Shown piece by piece: positions 1 to 9,038 of a stretch of 34,917 bases of DNA. Source of the DNA: Bacteroidia bacterium (GTDB taxonomy: Bacteria; Bacteroidota; Bacteroidia; Bacteroidales; GWF2-35-48); NCBI GenBank assembly GCA_016212695.1, contig JACREX010000055.1, positions 1 to 34,917 on the forward strand, read 5' to 3'. Below the pieces are notes generated by a model. It was not told where the DNA came from. It searched no databases and worked only from the letters and a program-made list of their open reading frames with translations. Both the position numbers and the translations under genes were made by a program. The stretch's first letter is position 1; each line of letters opens with the position of its first letter.

Positions 1-87
1 ATCATTAGAAACAAGCTTCTGTCAAGGATTTTTGCAGTAGTCAAAAGAGGAACACCTTATGCAGATTTATATAAATTTGCAGCATAA
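1..87 (+). CDS. C-terminal end of an IS110-like transposase (partial)
   Basis: The window opens inside a plus-strand frame that stops with TAA at 85-87 and encodes 28 residues ending in GTPYADLYKFAA. The pattern NKLLSRIFAVVKRGTPY...YKFAA resembles the extreme C-terminus of IS110/IS116/IS902-family transposases of Bacteroidota, which cut and join DNA with a DEDD plus serine active site. Neither catalytic domain is inside the window, so the call rests on the tail alone. IS110 elements usually lack terminal inverted repeats, and none is visible here. The right end of the element must lie downstream of 87, very close to or inside the next gene's 3' end. Alternative: an unrelated protein with a similar basic tail. 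Confidence 0.55.
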   Translation: MIRNKLLSRIFAVVKRGTPYADLYKFAA

Positions 88-117
88 ATTGTTAATAACT
101 TTAAAGGCTTTGACTTG

Positions 118-1686
118 TTATAATCCTATAATACGAAGGGTTGATTTGTGGTTATAAATATCCGGTATGAATTTTATAACGGTAATAGCCATTTCTTCAT
201 TATCGCTTTCAATGGCCTTTTCAATAGTATAACCTGCAATGATTTTAAGTTCATTTGGCTTTTCATTTGCCTGGGAATAATATAAATTGTAAAGGAAATC
301 AGCATTTTCGTTTAAAAGGAATCGCGCTGCGTCATTGCTGTTATTGACAGCCGCTAAAAATAAAAGAGGAACTCCCTGAGTAGATTTTTTAATCGTTTTT
401 AGCGAGGGTTCTTTTGCCGTTAATTTTGTCAGAGAATTTACAGCATTTTTCTGAATGGCATAAAAATAACAGTCTTTCAGATTATCTGCCGCAACATCTT
501 TTAATAAAACCTCAAGCACATCGCCTTGGTCAATATTTATAGCGGCTGCAATGGGCGAGCAGTTATTTTTATCAACAATGTCTAAATGAAATTTGTAGTT
601 TACGGCTCTTCTTATAAAATCAATATCATTTTGTTTGATTGCATTAAAAAAACTATCGGTAAAATAGAATTTAACGATTTTCTTTTCAGCCGCCAGGCTT
701 TGGTTGCCCGGTGCAAGATAGGATGCTATATACAGGTAAAAATATTTATCGAGAATATCCTCTGTCATGTATGCCAGAAAAGCATAAGCCTCTGCATTTT
801 TCTTGTCTTCGGCAAGGGCGGCTTCAGTATATTTTTTGGCAGATTCCAAAAATACCTGATCCGGGTAAATTTCTTTGTAGATTTTATATTTCCGTTTTGC
901 GGCATCAATATAACTGGCATTTTCTTTTTTATAAGATGTATATCCGGCAGTTGCAGACGGAGTAATGCATGATGTCCTGATCCAGTTTGCATTTTGCCAT
1001 GTATAATTGGCATTGATTTGCTCTTTTACACAATCAAGATATTTTAAATTTTCTAAAAACCGTATCTCATCGCTTTCGTAGAAACAATCTGCGCTTGCTC
1101 TCAGGTATTCATCTCTTGATTTTTCATTATCGCTTAAAATATCGTCTTTGATTTTACCCATTGTGGTCTGAAGATACCTGTTAAGTTCTTCTTCTGCTTT
1201 TTTCTTTTCTTCTTCAATTTTCTTTTTGGCATTTGCTTCCAGGGTGGCTTTCGTAATGGCTTTTCCCCCGGCAGAAATAAGCATATCTGCCATAGCGTTT
1301 CCTGTGGAAACTTTTGCTTTATTCAGAACGGATTCTACTTCTTTCCAAATCTTGTCAACGCTTGCGTCTATTTCTTTCTTTTTTTGTTCTCTTTGCCGGT
1401 CTGCTTCGCGGTTTATGTCATCCATTTTAGCCTGATAAAAACGTATGAGCTCTTCTGGATCTTTTGTAGTAAAATTAATTTGGGTGATTTGAGATAAATT
1501 GTTTTTATAATTTACCGTGCTGGAGTGCATTTGGTATAAACCAATTCCTATTTCTGCTCCGGAAACTACATTTTTATTAATCCCCAATTTGTCAATTGCA
1601 TATCCCTTTAAGTCAAACTGTGCATAGATAGACTGAAGCGGGAAAAGTAAAATTCCAATTATTAATATATTGTAAATATTTCTCAA
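118..1686 (-). CDS. Secreted ankyrin-repeat protein with coiled coil
   Basis: The 522-residue product starts with a signal peptide (hydrophobic ILIIGILLFPLQ, likely cleavage after SIYA, before QFDL). Residues about 75-195 are rich in Lys, Glu and Arg and read as a long coiled coil (KKKIEEEKKKAEEEL). Residues about 275-340 look like TPR-type helical pairs. The last third carries ankyrin-like repeats (DKNNCSPIAAAINIDQGDVLEVLLKD; GVPLLFLAAVNNSNDAARFLL). It is therefore probably a periplasmic or surface scaffold that binds proteins; no enzymatic motif is seen. A one-mismatch -7 box (TAATTTCG on the minus strand, 1709-1716) lies upstream. The C-terminus ends abruptly only 30 bases from an IS110-like transposase end, so its last residues could come from the insertion. 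Confidence 0.75.
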   Translation of the reverse strand: MRNIYNILIIGILLFPLQSIYAQFDLKGYAIDKLGINKNVVSGAEIGIGLYQMHSSTVNYKNNLSQITQINFTTKDPEELIRFYQAKMDDINREADRQREQKKKEIDASVDKIWKEVESVLNKAKVSTGNAMADMLISAGGKAITKATLEANAKKKIEEEKKKAEEELNRYLQTTMGKIKDDILSDNEKSRDEYLRASADCFYESDEIRFLENLKYLDCVKEQINANYTWQNANWIRTSCITPSATAGYTSYKKENASYIDAAKRKYKIYKEIYPDQVFLESAKKYTEAALAEDKKNAEAYAFLAYMTEDILDKYFYLYIASYLAPGNQSLAAEKKIVKFYFTDSFFNAIKQNDIDFIRRAVNYKFHLDIVDKNNCSPIAAAINIDQGDVLEVLLKDVAADNLKDCYFYAIQKNAVNSLTKLTAKEPSLKTIKKSTQGVPLLFLAAVNNSNDAARFLLNENADFLYNLYYSQANEKPNELKIIAGYTIEKAIESDNEEMAITVIKFIPDIYNHKSTLRIIGL

Positions 1687-1750
1687 TTTTAATATTCTGA
1701 CGAGAATGCGAAATTACTTTAATATATGGTTATATTTAATAAAAAATAGA

Positions 1751-1758
1751 TATTTTTG
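1751..1758 (+). promoter_or_regulatory. -7 box TATTTTTG upstream of the 1767 gene
   Basis: TATTTTTG matches the Bacteroidota sigma-A consensus TAnnTTTG exactly. No clear TTG (-33) element lies 19-21 bases upstream. The box ends only eight bases before the ATG at 1767, so the transcript would be leaderless or nearly so. Alternatively the true start is the adjacent ATG at 1770. Confidence 0.45.
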
Positions 1759-1766
1759 TAAAGTTT

Positions 1767-2267
1767 ATGATGTATTGGATTATAATATCTTTTTTTTTAT
1801 TTGTATGCAAAATTACCATTGCACAGGATCTTATTTTTAAAACAAATGGCGATGAGATAGAAGCAAAAGTGTTGGAAATAACGCCGGTCGAAGTAAAATA
1901 TAAAATGTTTAACTTTCAGGATGGACCAACATACGTTTTAAATAAAACCGATGTTTTTATGATTAAATATCCTAATGGACAAAAGGATGTTTTTTCAAAT
2001 ACAAATACCAAAAAAGACGATCCGGTTGCCAGCGGGTATATCAATGGATATCAACAACAGCAGGTGCAACAATCTGAACAAAACACATTAAAAGTAACCA
2101 ATATTTCAAATCCGAATTTTAAGGTTCTGCATAATGAAATCATCAAAACTACCTCCTCTAACAAGGAACAGATTACAAAACTTGTTAGCAGCATGGAAGA
2201 TGCAATCCTTAAAGATGATTTGAAAAAAGCATGGGAGCTTCTTGAAGAAATCAAGAAACAGAATTAG
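1767..2267 (+). CDS. Small secreted protein of unknown function
   Basis: The 166-residue product has an N-terminal signal peptide (WIIISFFLFVCKITIAQ, probable cleavage before QDLI). The mature start, a phrase like DLIFKTNGDEIEAKVLEITPVEVKYKMF, is a common opening of secreted Bacteroidota proteins of unknown function; it is followed by PTYVLNKTDVFMIKYPNGQKDVF, which looks like a small beta-sandwich of about 75 residues. The rest is a Gln-rich linker (QQQQVQQSEQN) and a helical tail. Two ATG codons are adjacent (1767 and 1770). It is divergent from the ankyrin-repeat gene, with 80 bases between the two starts. No catalytic residues can be recognised and I assign no function. Confidence 0.7.
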   Translation: MMYWIIISFFLFVCKITIAQDLIFKTNGDEIEAKVLEITPVEVKYKMFNFQDGPTYVLNKTDVFMIKYPNGQKDVFSNTNTKKDDPVASGYINGYQQQQVQQSEQNTLKVTNISNPNFKVLHNEIIKTTSSNKEQITKLVSSMEDAILKDDLKKAWELLEEIKKQN

Positions 2268-2352
2268 CCATTCTTACCAAACAAAGAAGGTAAACCCCCC
2301 GGTTGGCGGACAGGTTGGCAAAGTGAGCATAACATTAACGCGGTAAGAATGG
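2268..2352. repeat. Inverted 11-mers flanking a GGTTGGC direct repeat
   Basis: CCATTCTTACC at 2268-2278 is exactly complementary to GGTAAGAATGG at 2342-2352. The left copy begins on the first base after the stop codon of the preceding gene. Inside lie two copies of GGTTGGC (2301-2307 and 2313-2319) separated by GGACA, and a run of six C. The 63-base spacing is too long for a simple terminator. It could be a very small mobile or remnant element with terminal inverted repeats, but no target-site duplication is convincing. Confidence 0.4.
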
Positions 2353-2376
2353 TTACATTTTTTACGCCGGATAATA

Positions 2377-2418
2377 AAAAAAGGGTGGCAAAATATTCAG
2401 CCACCCTTTTCGTTTTTT
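2377..2418. terminator. Bidirectional intrinsic terminator
   Basis: AAAAGGGTGGC (2379-2389) pairs perfectly with GCCACCCTTTT (2400-2410) around a ten-base loop. The stem is flanked by A-rich sequence on the left and a T run (2413-2419) on the right, so it can end transcripts from both directions: the short plus-strand gene and the large minus-strand adhesin gene, whose stop codon it touches. Confidence 0.85.
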
Positions 2419-5400
2419 TATTCGAGTGTTATTTTTTTAATAATGAATTTATCAACTTTAGTAATCTTAATGAAATAATTACTCTTGCTGAATTTGCCTA
2501 AGTCAATGCAGTTGAAATACAAAGCCTTATCCAGGCGATAAATAACTCTTCCGAGAATATCAGAGATTTCAATCGAAGTGTTTTCTACATTCTCAATAAA
2601 TAGTACTCCCCGGGTCGGATTCGGGTAAATTTTTATAACAGATACTGTGGTAATATCACCGATGATGTTGTTAAAGTCAACATAAATAGTATCGGTAGTG
2701 TGGCATCCATTCGCATCGCTCACCACATACCAGTAGTCGCCAACGATTAATCCCGTAATGTCTTCCGTGGTGCTGCTGTTGCTCCAGATGAAATCATAGG
2801 GTAATGTTCCTCCGGTTACGGTCAGGTTGATGGCGCCGTCGGCAGATGTTGAACTGGAAGCATTGGTAACCGTGTCGGTAACAACAAGCAATTCCGGTTC
2901 ACTTATCAAAACAGAATCAAGTTTTAAACAAGCGTTATCATCCGTAATAGTGAGGTAATACATGCCGGGAGCAAGACTGAAAATATTTGGCGCTAAGCCC
3001 CCGTTTGACCATGAATAGGATAAGTTGCCGGTTCCTCCGGTTGCGCTAACACTTGCTATTCCGTCATCAAGGCCGTAACAACTGATGTCTGTTGCGCTTG
3101 CCGTAACCGAAATGGCGCCGGGCTGGGTAACTTCGGCAGAGTCGGTAACCGTACAGGCATTTCCGTCGGTAACTGTGATAAAATACCATCCTGCGCCAAC
3201 ATTGGAAACACTGGATGTATTATCTCCGCTGCTCCATGAATAGGACAAAGTTCCCGTTCCGCCGGAAGCAGTAGCACTAATTATTCCAAGCGTGTCACCA
3301 TAGCACAACAATGTAAATCCGGAAGCGGTAGTTACAATGGCGCCTGGTTCTTCAATAAGAACAAAATCAATTTTTGTACAGTTATTTCCATCAGTGATGG
3401 TTACATAATATGTTCCGGCCGGCAGGTTTGAAATAACCGCAGCGGTTCCTGAGTTTGACCAGAAATAGGAATAGGGTTCCGTTCCACCGGAAGGTGTAAC
3501 TGTGGCTTCTCCATCGTCTGCATTGTAACATGTGATATTAGTACCTGTAACGGTTGAAGTAATGCTGCATTCTGTCGGAGAGCCGCTCACCACGGCAAAG
3601 GGGCTGCAATTAGTTACACTGTCGCGGCCTATAAACCACATACCCGTGGTATCCTGAAATGCAGAATCCGAAGGAATGGTATCCCATGAAACGCCGTTAT
3701 AATGCGTTACATAACAACTGTCATGGTTGAAATCGTTCTGTTCCATATCCTGTGTCCATCCAACGCCCATACTGAAATTATAATCTGTCATATCTGTGGA
3801 TACGTCCCATGTATTGTTCACGATATTGTTGTTAATGGCAAGGTTTGCCCCGGTGTCACCCTGCGCAAAAACTCCCGGGTTGACCCTTACCGAGAACTGG
3901 CCGTATTCTGTAACGCTGTTCTGTCTTACAAACAACGGAGTATAGTTCGAAAGAGTACCAACCGGAAAGTTTACTATGCCGGAAGTGTCATTTACAAAAC
4001 GGTAGAGGCGTCCCGTGTCAGAGGTTACAATATAATTATCTTTGTCAAATCCTGTAATCTCGGCAAGGCTGTCGAGAATAAGCTTGTAGTCGCCAAGGTC
4101 AATTTTACCGTTATTCAGGGCCAGTTCTGTGTTCACCCTCAGGTCGCTTCCCATTTCAATCATACTGTTGGCCCGGTCAATCACAAGGGATTTTAGTTCC
4201 TGGGCATTGGGTGTAAAAGTAAGATTCGAGGTGAGAGCATTCACTCCGCCAATTACCAATGTGGCTTCAGCGCTGCCGCTTATGCTTCCGTTGTCTGCCT
4301 GGAAATCGCCGCTCACAACTAATGTATCCTTGTCAAGGACAATCTCGCCGTTCACTGCATACAGGTTACCATTCACCGTAAGGTCGCACCCGATAACAAC
4401 CGTGTTGGGCGGTTCAACGCTGACTGAAAGATCATTCACTTCTGCTGTACTGGCAAGGAAAATCAAGGTATCAATATTTCCCTGGCTGGCAATGATCATG
4501 TTGGCCTGTGGGCTGCCGATAAAGGCGGCATAATCAATCACAAGGTCTCCGTTGATAGTGAGTGTTGAATTGGCAATATTGATATTACCGGAAGTGAAAT
4601 AGAATGTATCAACCAGGGTGAGATTGCCGTTCAGCACAAGGTCGCTGGAATTGCTGTAAATCAAACCCGACAGGTTTTCATAATTCGGAATAAAGCTTAA
4701 AGTGTCCATAGAACCGTTGCCTGAGAATGCAAGCGTGAGAGCATCACTGCCTGCAAATTGTCCGTTTGGCGTGGTTTCAAAATTATTGTTTACATTAATA
4801 TTAATTGGTATTGAAGAAGTATCTGATAAATTTCCTATAGCACCATTTACAAGGTTTAATGTATTGTTAACATTTAATGTAAGATTGCTAGGCGGCCCTG
4901 ATTTGTATGGTGGACCAGTTGGCGCAACATCCAACATACCATTCAATATTTTAATATTGTTCACCGTAAGATTGCTGCCTATACCTACCAATCCCGAAGG
5001 AATTCCATTAAGCTTTGCTCCTGCCCTGTTTATAACCAATTCATTCAGCACTTCACCAGTTGGAGTAAATGAAAGGATACCTAAAGTGTCAGTTCCGCCG
5101 ATAATCATTGTAGCTGTTGCATTACCTGTTATTGTACCGTCCTCATTTGTCATGGTTCCGTTAAGAGTGATGGTGTCTAAAGATAAAACTAATTCGCCGT
5201 TTAGCATATACAGGTTTCCGTTGACAGTGAGGTTGCAGCCTAAAACTACTGTATGACCGCTGTCAACTCCAACAGTGAAATTGCTGATTGTGCACGCCGA
5301 CGGGTCGAACATGAGAGTATCAATATTTCCTGAACCAAGCAGCACAAGGTTTGCAAACTGGCTGGGAGAAAGCTGTGCATTGTCGAGAATCAGGTCGCCG

Positions 5401-8400
5401 GTTATGGTGAGAGTTACAAAATCATTCATCACCATGTCGCCGCTCTCGAAATGCAGGGAATCGGAAACTGTGAGGCTGGAGCCAAGTATTAGTTTGGAGA
5501 TGGTATCACGGGCAAAGGTTAGCGCCCCCAAGGTGTCATGACCGGCAGCAAAATTTAATGTATCAGTAACACCATGCCCGGCAATGTGAATATTGAAAAT
5601 ATCAGTTCCCACAAATTTTCCTGCCGTGCCTGTAATAAGGTCGCCGTTCAGGTTCAGGTTGATTTTCATGCCTAAGCTTTTCATAGGCCCAGAGGATGCA
5701 ACGCCCACCATACCATTCATATTAGTGGTATTGTTCACAGTCACATTCTTGGTATTGGTTGCTTTTCCGACAGGACCGTTAGCTATGATATTCAGCATAC
5801 CCGTATTTAATTTCAGCGAGTTTAAAGTAAGGTCGCTGCTCAGGTTCAGTACGCCCGAAGGAAGTCCGTTAACTTCTGTACCCATCCTGTTTATGATAAG
5901 CGAATCGAGATTTTCAAAACCGGGCTTGAATGCCAGGATACCGGCGCTGCCTGTTCCGTTCACAATAATATTTGCAGCAGGGCTTCCTTTGATCATACCT
6001 GTAACAGATTCAATGAATCCGTCAATTCTTAAATTGTGCTGCAGGTCAAGATTGCCGCTTAACAGCGAGAGTGTGTCGAAAACTGTAATGTTATTATCCA
6101 GGATTACGGACAGCAAGGTATCGCGGTTGATCAGAAGTTTGCCTAATACATTACCGGTGGGTGTGAATTTGATGGTATCAATATATCCGTTTCCGATGAA
6201 TGAAAGAAGGGCTAACGGGTTTCCTTCTATAAAGGCGGAATCAAGAGTTAAATCCTTATGTATTTCGAGAACTTTTATAGTAATGTTGCTGTGTGAAACA
6301 TGCATGGAATCTTTAACAATAAGCCGTGTTCCGAGTATAACATCCTGGTGCCTGGCGTAAATAAATTCGGAAAGCTGTTCTCTTCCCTGTGCAAAAGAAA
6401 TGGTATCCATCGTCCCGGTTTGCGATATATTCAGTGCAAAGTTATTTGCGCCGGCAAATTTTCCCTGGGCAGAAGTAATAATGTTTCCTTTCAGGTTGAG
6501 GTTTATCCTCGAAAGATTTTTCATGGGACCGGAAGAAGCCACGCCCACCATGCCGTTCATATTGGTTGTGCTGTTAACCGTAACATTTTTTGTATTGCTG
6601 GCTTTGCCTGCGGAAGTGTCTTCAGCAGCCAGGTTGAACATGCCGCTTTGGATGTCTAAGAAATTTAAGGTCAGGTCGCCTTCCAGCCCGATAATGCCGG
6701 AGGGTATTCCGTTGATATCCGGACCCTGCCTGTCAATTACAAGTGAGTCGAGAACATCGTACCCGGGCTTGAATGCAAGAATGCCGCAGGTATCAATGCC
6801 TTCGATCACTATAGAAGCAGAAGTGCTTCCCACAAAAAGGCCCCTGTTTTTTGTAATAGAACCGGAAATAGTGAGTGTGGTGCCTTCAAGAACAATTTCA
6901 CCTGAAGTAGTGAATACTGTGCCTTTCACTTGTATGTCTGAACCAAGAATTACTTGCTTCAAAGTATCCATATTTACGGTAAAGCGATTGAGAATATTCT
7001 GACCCGGAACAAATTCAAGGGTGTCAATTATACCATGACCTGAGAAGGCAAGGCTACTCGAATCGTTTCCAGCAATAAGTGCATCGCCAAGATTAAAATT
7101 GCCATTTACGATAAGCTCATTTCCGTTGAGCCATAATTCTGAGCCGCCGAAAACAAAGTTGCTGTCAACCCGTAAATCGGAAGCAAGGTTAAGAGGAATG
7201 CTTCTTGAGAAAATTAAAGTATCGAGCCTTCCGTGGCCTTTTTCAAAACGAAGGCTGTCAACATTGCCTGTTCCCAGAAAATGCAGGCAAGCATGTTCGC
7301 CTCCGCTCAATGTACCTGTGGGGCAAACAAAATTACCATTCACAAATAATGAGCCGTCGGGGAAATCGAAAGAGCCGTTGTATAAGTTTAAATCACCTTC
7401 AATAATCAGCTTTCCGCCAAGTGGAACATGAGTTGAATCGCCCATATTTAAGGTAAAATCATTAAGAACATTTCCGCCTGCGGGGTCAAATTTAAGCGTG
7501 TCGAAAATTCCTGCGCCGCTTAATATAATATTAGATGTATTGTCGGCGAAAATGAAAGCTGAGTCGAGCAAAAACCCTCCGTTAACACTGAGGTTGTGAT
7601 GATTTAAAATAAGTCTGTCACCTGAAAAGTTCAGTAAATTTGTAACAGAAAGGTCGGTGCCCATAATCAGCGATGAATCGCGGGTAACAAAAAGATTTCC
7701 GATAAGTTCACTGCCTGGCACAAAATTCAAGGTGTCAAGAATACCAGAGTCGCCGAATGCAAGACCTGAGTTAATGCTCCCTTTCAGCTTTCCCAGTCCG
7801 GTGATGAAGTCGCCATTAATTGTTACATCATTATTTGCCATGTCGAGAATGCCGCTGCTGAGGTCGAATCTGTCGCTCACAATAATGTCTTCACCAAGAA
7901 TAATTGTGTGATTCGGGTCCGAAAAATTAAATTCCACACTGCCGAAATTACCAGGACCAGTTCCTAATTTGAGGTCATTGGAAAGTGTATCGGCATTATC
8001 AGAAAGACGGACATTCAGATTTGTTGTAATGTCGTTGACAGAGAGGTTGCGGATTCTGCCTCCACGCATAAAAATCCAGCAGGTATCGGTAAGTGTCAAA
8101 AAAGCATTATTTGTAAGATTAATCCCGCCTGCAACAAGGTCAAGCTGGTTCTTTATCTGGATGCTTCCGTCAGAAATATTGATGATGTTAAACCTGTTAA
8201 TAATATTGTCGCATATAAGCTGGGCGCCTGGGCTAAGTGTGATGTCTGCAGCAGTGCCGCAGTCGAGTAAACCGAGATTAAAAGTGCCGCTTCCGATGAG
8301 ATGTCTTATATTCAGAACTGAATCAGCAGTAAGGGTTGTACCGGATGAAAGAGTTAAATCCCCCAGAGCGTTACAATCAATGTATCCAGCAGTTAATGTA

Positions 8401-8894
8401 CCGGCAGTTAGGCCTATTGTTCCCAGGCAGCTTATAAAGCCCGTATTTATTGTGCCGGCCCCGGTAAGGATTCCATTTACTTTTATTGAATCGCTGGTAA
8501 AATTTGATCCAGCCAGCAGGTTGATGTTAGTTGAAGCGCCGCAATCAATGAACCGGATTTGAAAAGTCCCTGACCCGCCAACACTCCCGAAATTAACGGT
8601 AATTTGGTTTGCAAGTCCTGTGAGATTTCCGTTTACCGTAATGGAGGAGTTGATGTTTACCGTAATATCTATATCAAGCGTAACATTGGTTCCGGCATTG
8701 ATCACTACATCTCTATTCGAAAAACTCGAACCAGGTGAGATACCGCCAACCCAGGTGTTTCCATCACTCCAGTTCCCCCCGGTGGGTTTTGCTGTAATTG
8801 TCACCCCAAAAGAAGAATTCACAAGGAATAACTGTAATACAATGATTGCAGCGAAATTTCTTAATAATGTCTGTTTAATAGTAAAAATTTTCAT
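2418..8894 (-). CDS. Giant T9SS-secreted repeat adhesin-like protein
   Basis: The 2158-residue product starts with a signal peptide (FAAIIVLQLFLVNSSFG). Residues about 30-1600 are Asn/Asp/Leu/Gly-rich short repeats (LTVNGNL, GSGNIDTL, FxPGxxxL) typical of parallel beta-helix surface proteins, with about 70-residue modules nested in a 280-residue period. About 1630-1770 is a globular segment with conserved Trp and Asp. Residues about 1775-2070 hold four SprB-type repeats (NITCYNADDGEATVTPSGGTEP; TYYVTITDGNNC). The last about 80 residues form a T9SS type A sorting domain (IYPNPTRGVLFIEN, ending KKITLE), which directs outer-membrane passage and surface attachment. It is transcribed alone, from a perfect -7 box at 8930-8937 to the terminator at 2377-2418. 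The ligand is unknown; adhesion or gliding/surface coating is inferred from architecture. Confidence 0.88.
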   Translation of the reverse strand: MKIFTIKQTLLRNFAAIIVLQLFLVNSSFGVTITAKPTGGNWSDGNTWVGGISPGSSFSNRDVVINAGTNVTLDIDITVNINSSITVNGNLTGLANQITVNFGSVGGSGTFQIRFIDCGASTNINLLAGSNFTSDSIKVNGILTGAGTINTGFISCLGTIGLTAGTLTAGYIDCNALGDLTLSSGTTLTADSVLNIRHLIGSGTFNLGLLDCGTAADITLSPGAQLICDNIINRFNIINISDGSIQIKNQLDLVAGGINLTNNAFLTLTDTCWIFMRGGRIRNLSVNDITTNLNVRLSDNADTLSNDLKLGTGPGNFGSVEFNFSDPNHTIILGEDIIVSDRFDLSSGILDMANNDVTINGDFITGLGKLKGSINSGLAFGDSGILDTLNFVPGSELIGNLFVTRDSSLIMGTDLSVTNLLNFSGDRLILNHHNLSVNGGFLLDSAFIFADNTSNIILSGAGIFDTLKFDPAGGNVLNDFTLNMGDSTHVPLGGKLIIEGDLNLYNGSFDFPDGSLFVNGNFVCPTGTLSGGEHACLHFLGTGNVDSLRFEKGHGRLDTLIFSRSIPLNLASDLRVDSNFVFGGSELWLNGNELIVNGNFNLGDALIAGNDSSSLAFSGHGIIDTLEFVPGQNILNRFTVNMDTLKQVILGSDIQVKGTVFTTSGEIVLEGTTLTISGSITKNRGLFVGSTSASIVIEGIDTCGILAFKPGYDVLDSLVIDRQGPDINGIPSGIIGLEGDLTLNFLDIQSGMFNLAAEDTSAGKASNTKNVTVNSTTNMNGMVGVASSGPMKNLSRINLNLKGNIITSAQGKFAGANNFALNISQTGTMDTISFAQGREQLSEFIYARHQDVILGTRLIVKDSMHVSHSNITIKVLEIHKDLTLDSAFIEGNPLALLSFIGNGYIDTIKFTPTGNVLGKLLINRDTLLSVILDNNITVFDTLSLLSGNLDLQHNLRIDGFIESVTGMIKGSPAANIIVNGTGSAGILAFKPGFENLDSLIINRMGTEVNGLPSGVLNLSSDLTLNSLKLNTGMLNIIANGPVGKATNTKNVTVNNTTNMNGMVGVASSGPMKSLGMKINLNLNGDLITGTAGKFVGTDIFNIHIAGHGVTDTLNFAAGHDTLGALTFARDTISKLILGSSLTVSDSLHFESGDMVMNDFVTLTITGDLILDNAQLSPSQFANLVLLGSGNIDTLMFDPSACTISNFTVGVDSGHTVVLGCNLTVNGNLYMLNGELVLSLDTITLNGTMTNEDGTITGNATATMIIGGTDTLGILSFTPTGEVLNELVINRAGAKLNGIPSGLVGIGSNLTVNNIKILNGMLDVAPTGPPYKSGPPSNLTLNVNNTLNLVNGAIGNLSDTSSIPININVNNNFETTPNGQFAGSDALTLAFSGNGSMDTLSFIPNYENLSGLIYSNSSDLVLNGNLTLVDTFYFTSGNINIANSTLTINGDLVIDYAAFIGSPQANMIIASQGNIDTLIFLASTAEVNDLSVSVEPPNTVVIGCDLTVNGNLYAVNGEIVLDKDTLVVSGDFQADNGSISGSAEATLVIGGVNALTSNLTFTPNAQELKSLVIDRANSMIEMGSDLRVNTELALNNGKIDLGDYKLILDSLAEITGFDKDNYIVTSDTGRLYRFVNDTSGIVNFPVGTLSNYTPLFVRQNSVTEYGQFSVRVNPGVFAQGDTGANLAINNNIVNNTWDVSTDMTDYNFSMGVGWTQDMEQNDFNHDSCYVTHYNGVSWDTIPSDSAFQDTTGMWFIGRDSVTNCSPFAVVSGSPTECSITSTVTGTNITCYNADDGEATVTPSGGTEPYSYFWSNSGTAAVISNLPAGTYYVTITDGNNCTKIDFVLIEEPGAIVTTASGFTLLCYGDTLGIISATASGGTGTLSYSWSSGDNTSSVSNVGAGWYFITVTDGNACTVTDSAEVTQPGAISVTASATDISCYGLDDGIASVSATGGTGNLSYSWSNGGLAPNIFSLAPGMYYLTITDDNACLKLDSVLISEPELLVVTDTVTNASSSTSADGAINLTVTGGTLPYDFIWSNSSTTEDITGLIVGDYWYVVSDANGCHTTDTIYVDFNNIIGDITTVSVIKIYPNPTRGVLFIENVENTSIEISDILGRVIYRLDKALYFNCIDLGKFSKSNYFIKITKVDKFIIKKITLE
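5679..6596 (-). repeat. Two copies of a 280-residue internal repeat of the adhesin
   Basis: The same 26-codon block (NTKNVTVN, N or S, TTNMNGMVGVASSGPMK) occurs at 6519-6596 (residues 767-792) and 5679-5756 (residues 1047-1072), exactly 840 bases apart. The surrounding modules also correspond (ILAFKPG, LDSLVI, NGIPSG or NGLPSG, DLTLN). A third, diverged copy begins near 5090. The peptides agree at 25 of 26 positions while 15 of those codons differ at a synonymous base, by hand count. Confidence 0.85.
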
Positions 8895-8929
8895 AATTAT
8901 ATGGATTTAGTTTTTGTTTTAATCTCATG

Positions 8930-8937
8930 CAAACTTA
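8930..8937 (-). promoter_or_regulatory. -7 box TAAGTTTG of the adhesin gene
   Basis: Read on the minus strand, TAAGTTTG matches TAnnTTTG exactly. The predicted start of transcription is near 8924-8926, giving a leader of about 30 bases before the ATG at 8894. A TTG lies about 25 bases further upstream, longer than the usual 19-21. Confidence 0.55.
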
Positions 8938-9038
8938 TAAAAATTTTTTGTTAATGGGAATTCAATAATTGGTATTTGTACCTATTTTTTATATCTTGCG
9001 TGAATTATTATTACTGCTTTTATAATTTATCTGGAGCT

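Noticed and set aside
5593-6360. Long plus-strand open frame (255 codons) opposite the adhesin gene
   Set aside because: It and similar frames at 4129-4533, 4702-5256, 6400-7002 and 7969-8562 mirror the Asn/Asp/Gly-rich codons of the repeat protein, show no recognised domain or signal, and lie fully inside a far better supported gene.
2418-8894. Two-partner-secretion haemagglutinin (FhaB-like)
   Set aside because: The beta-helix-like repeats are similar in style, but no TpsB transporter is nearby and the C-terminus is a T9SS type A sorting domain.
8976-9038. Upstream ATG of the TPR-SpoIIE gene
   Set aside because: The additional 21 residues (YLFFISCVNYYYCFYNLSGA) precede a normal signal peptide, and only the ATG at 9039 has a GGAG ribosome-binding site.
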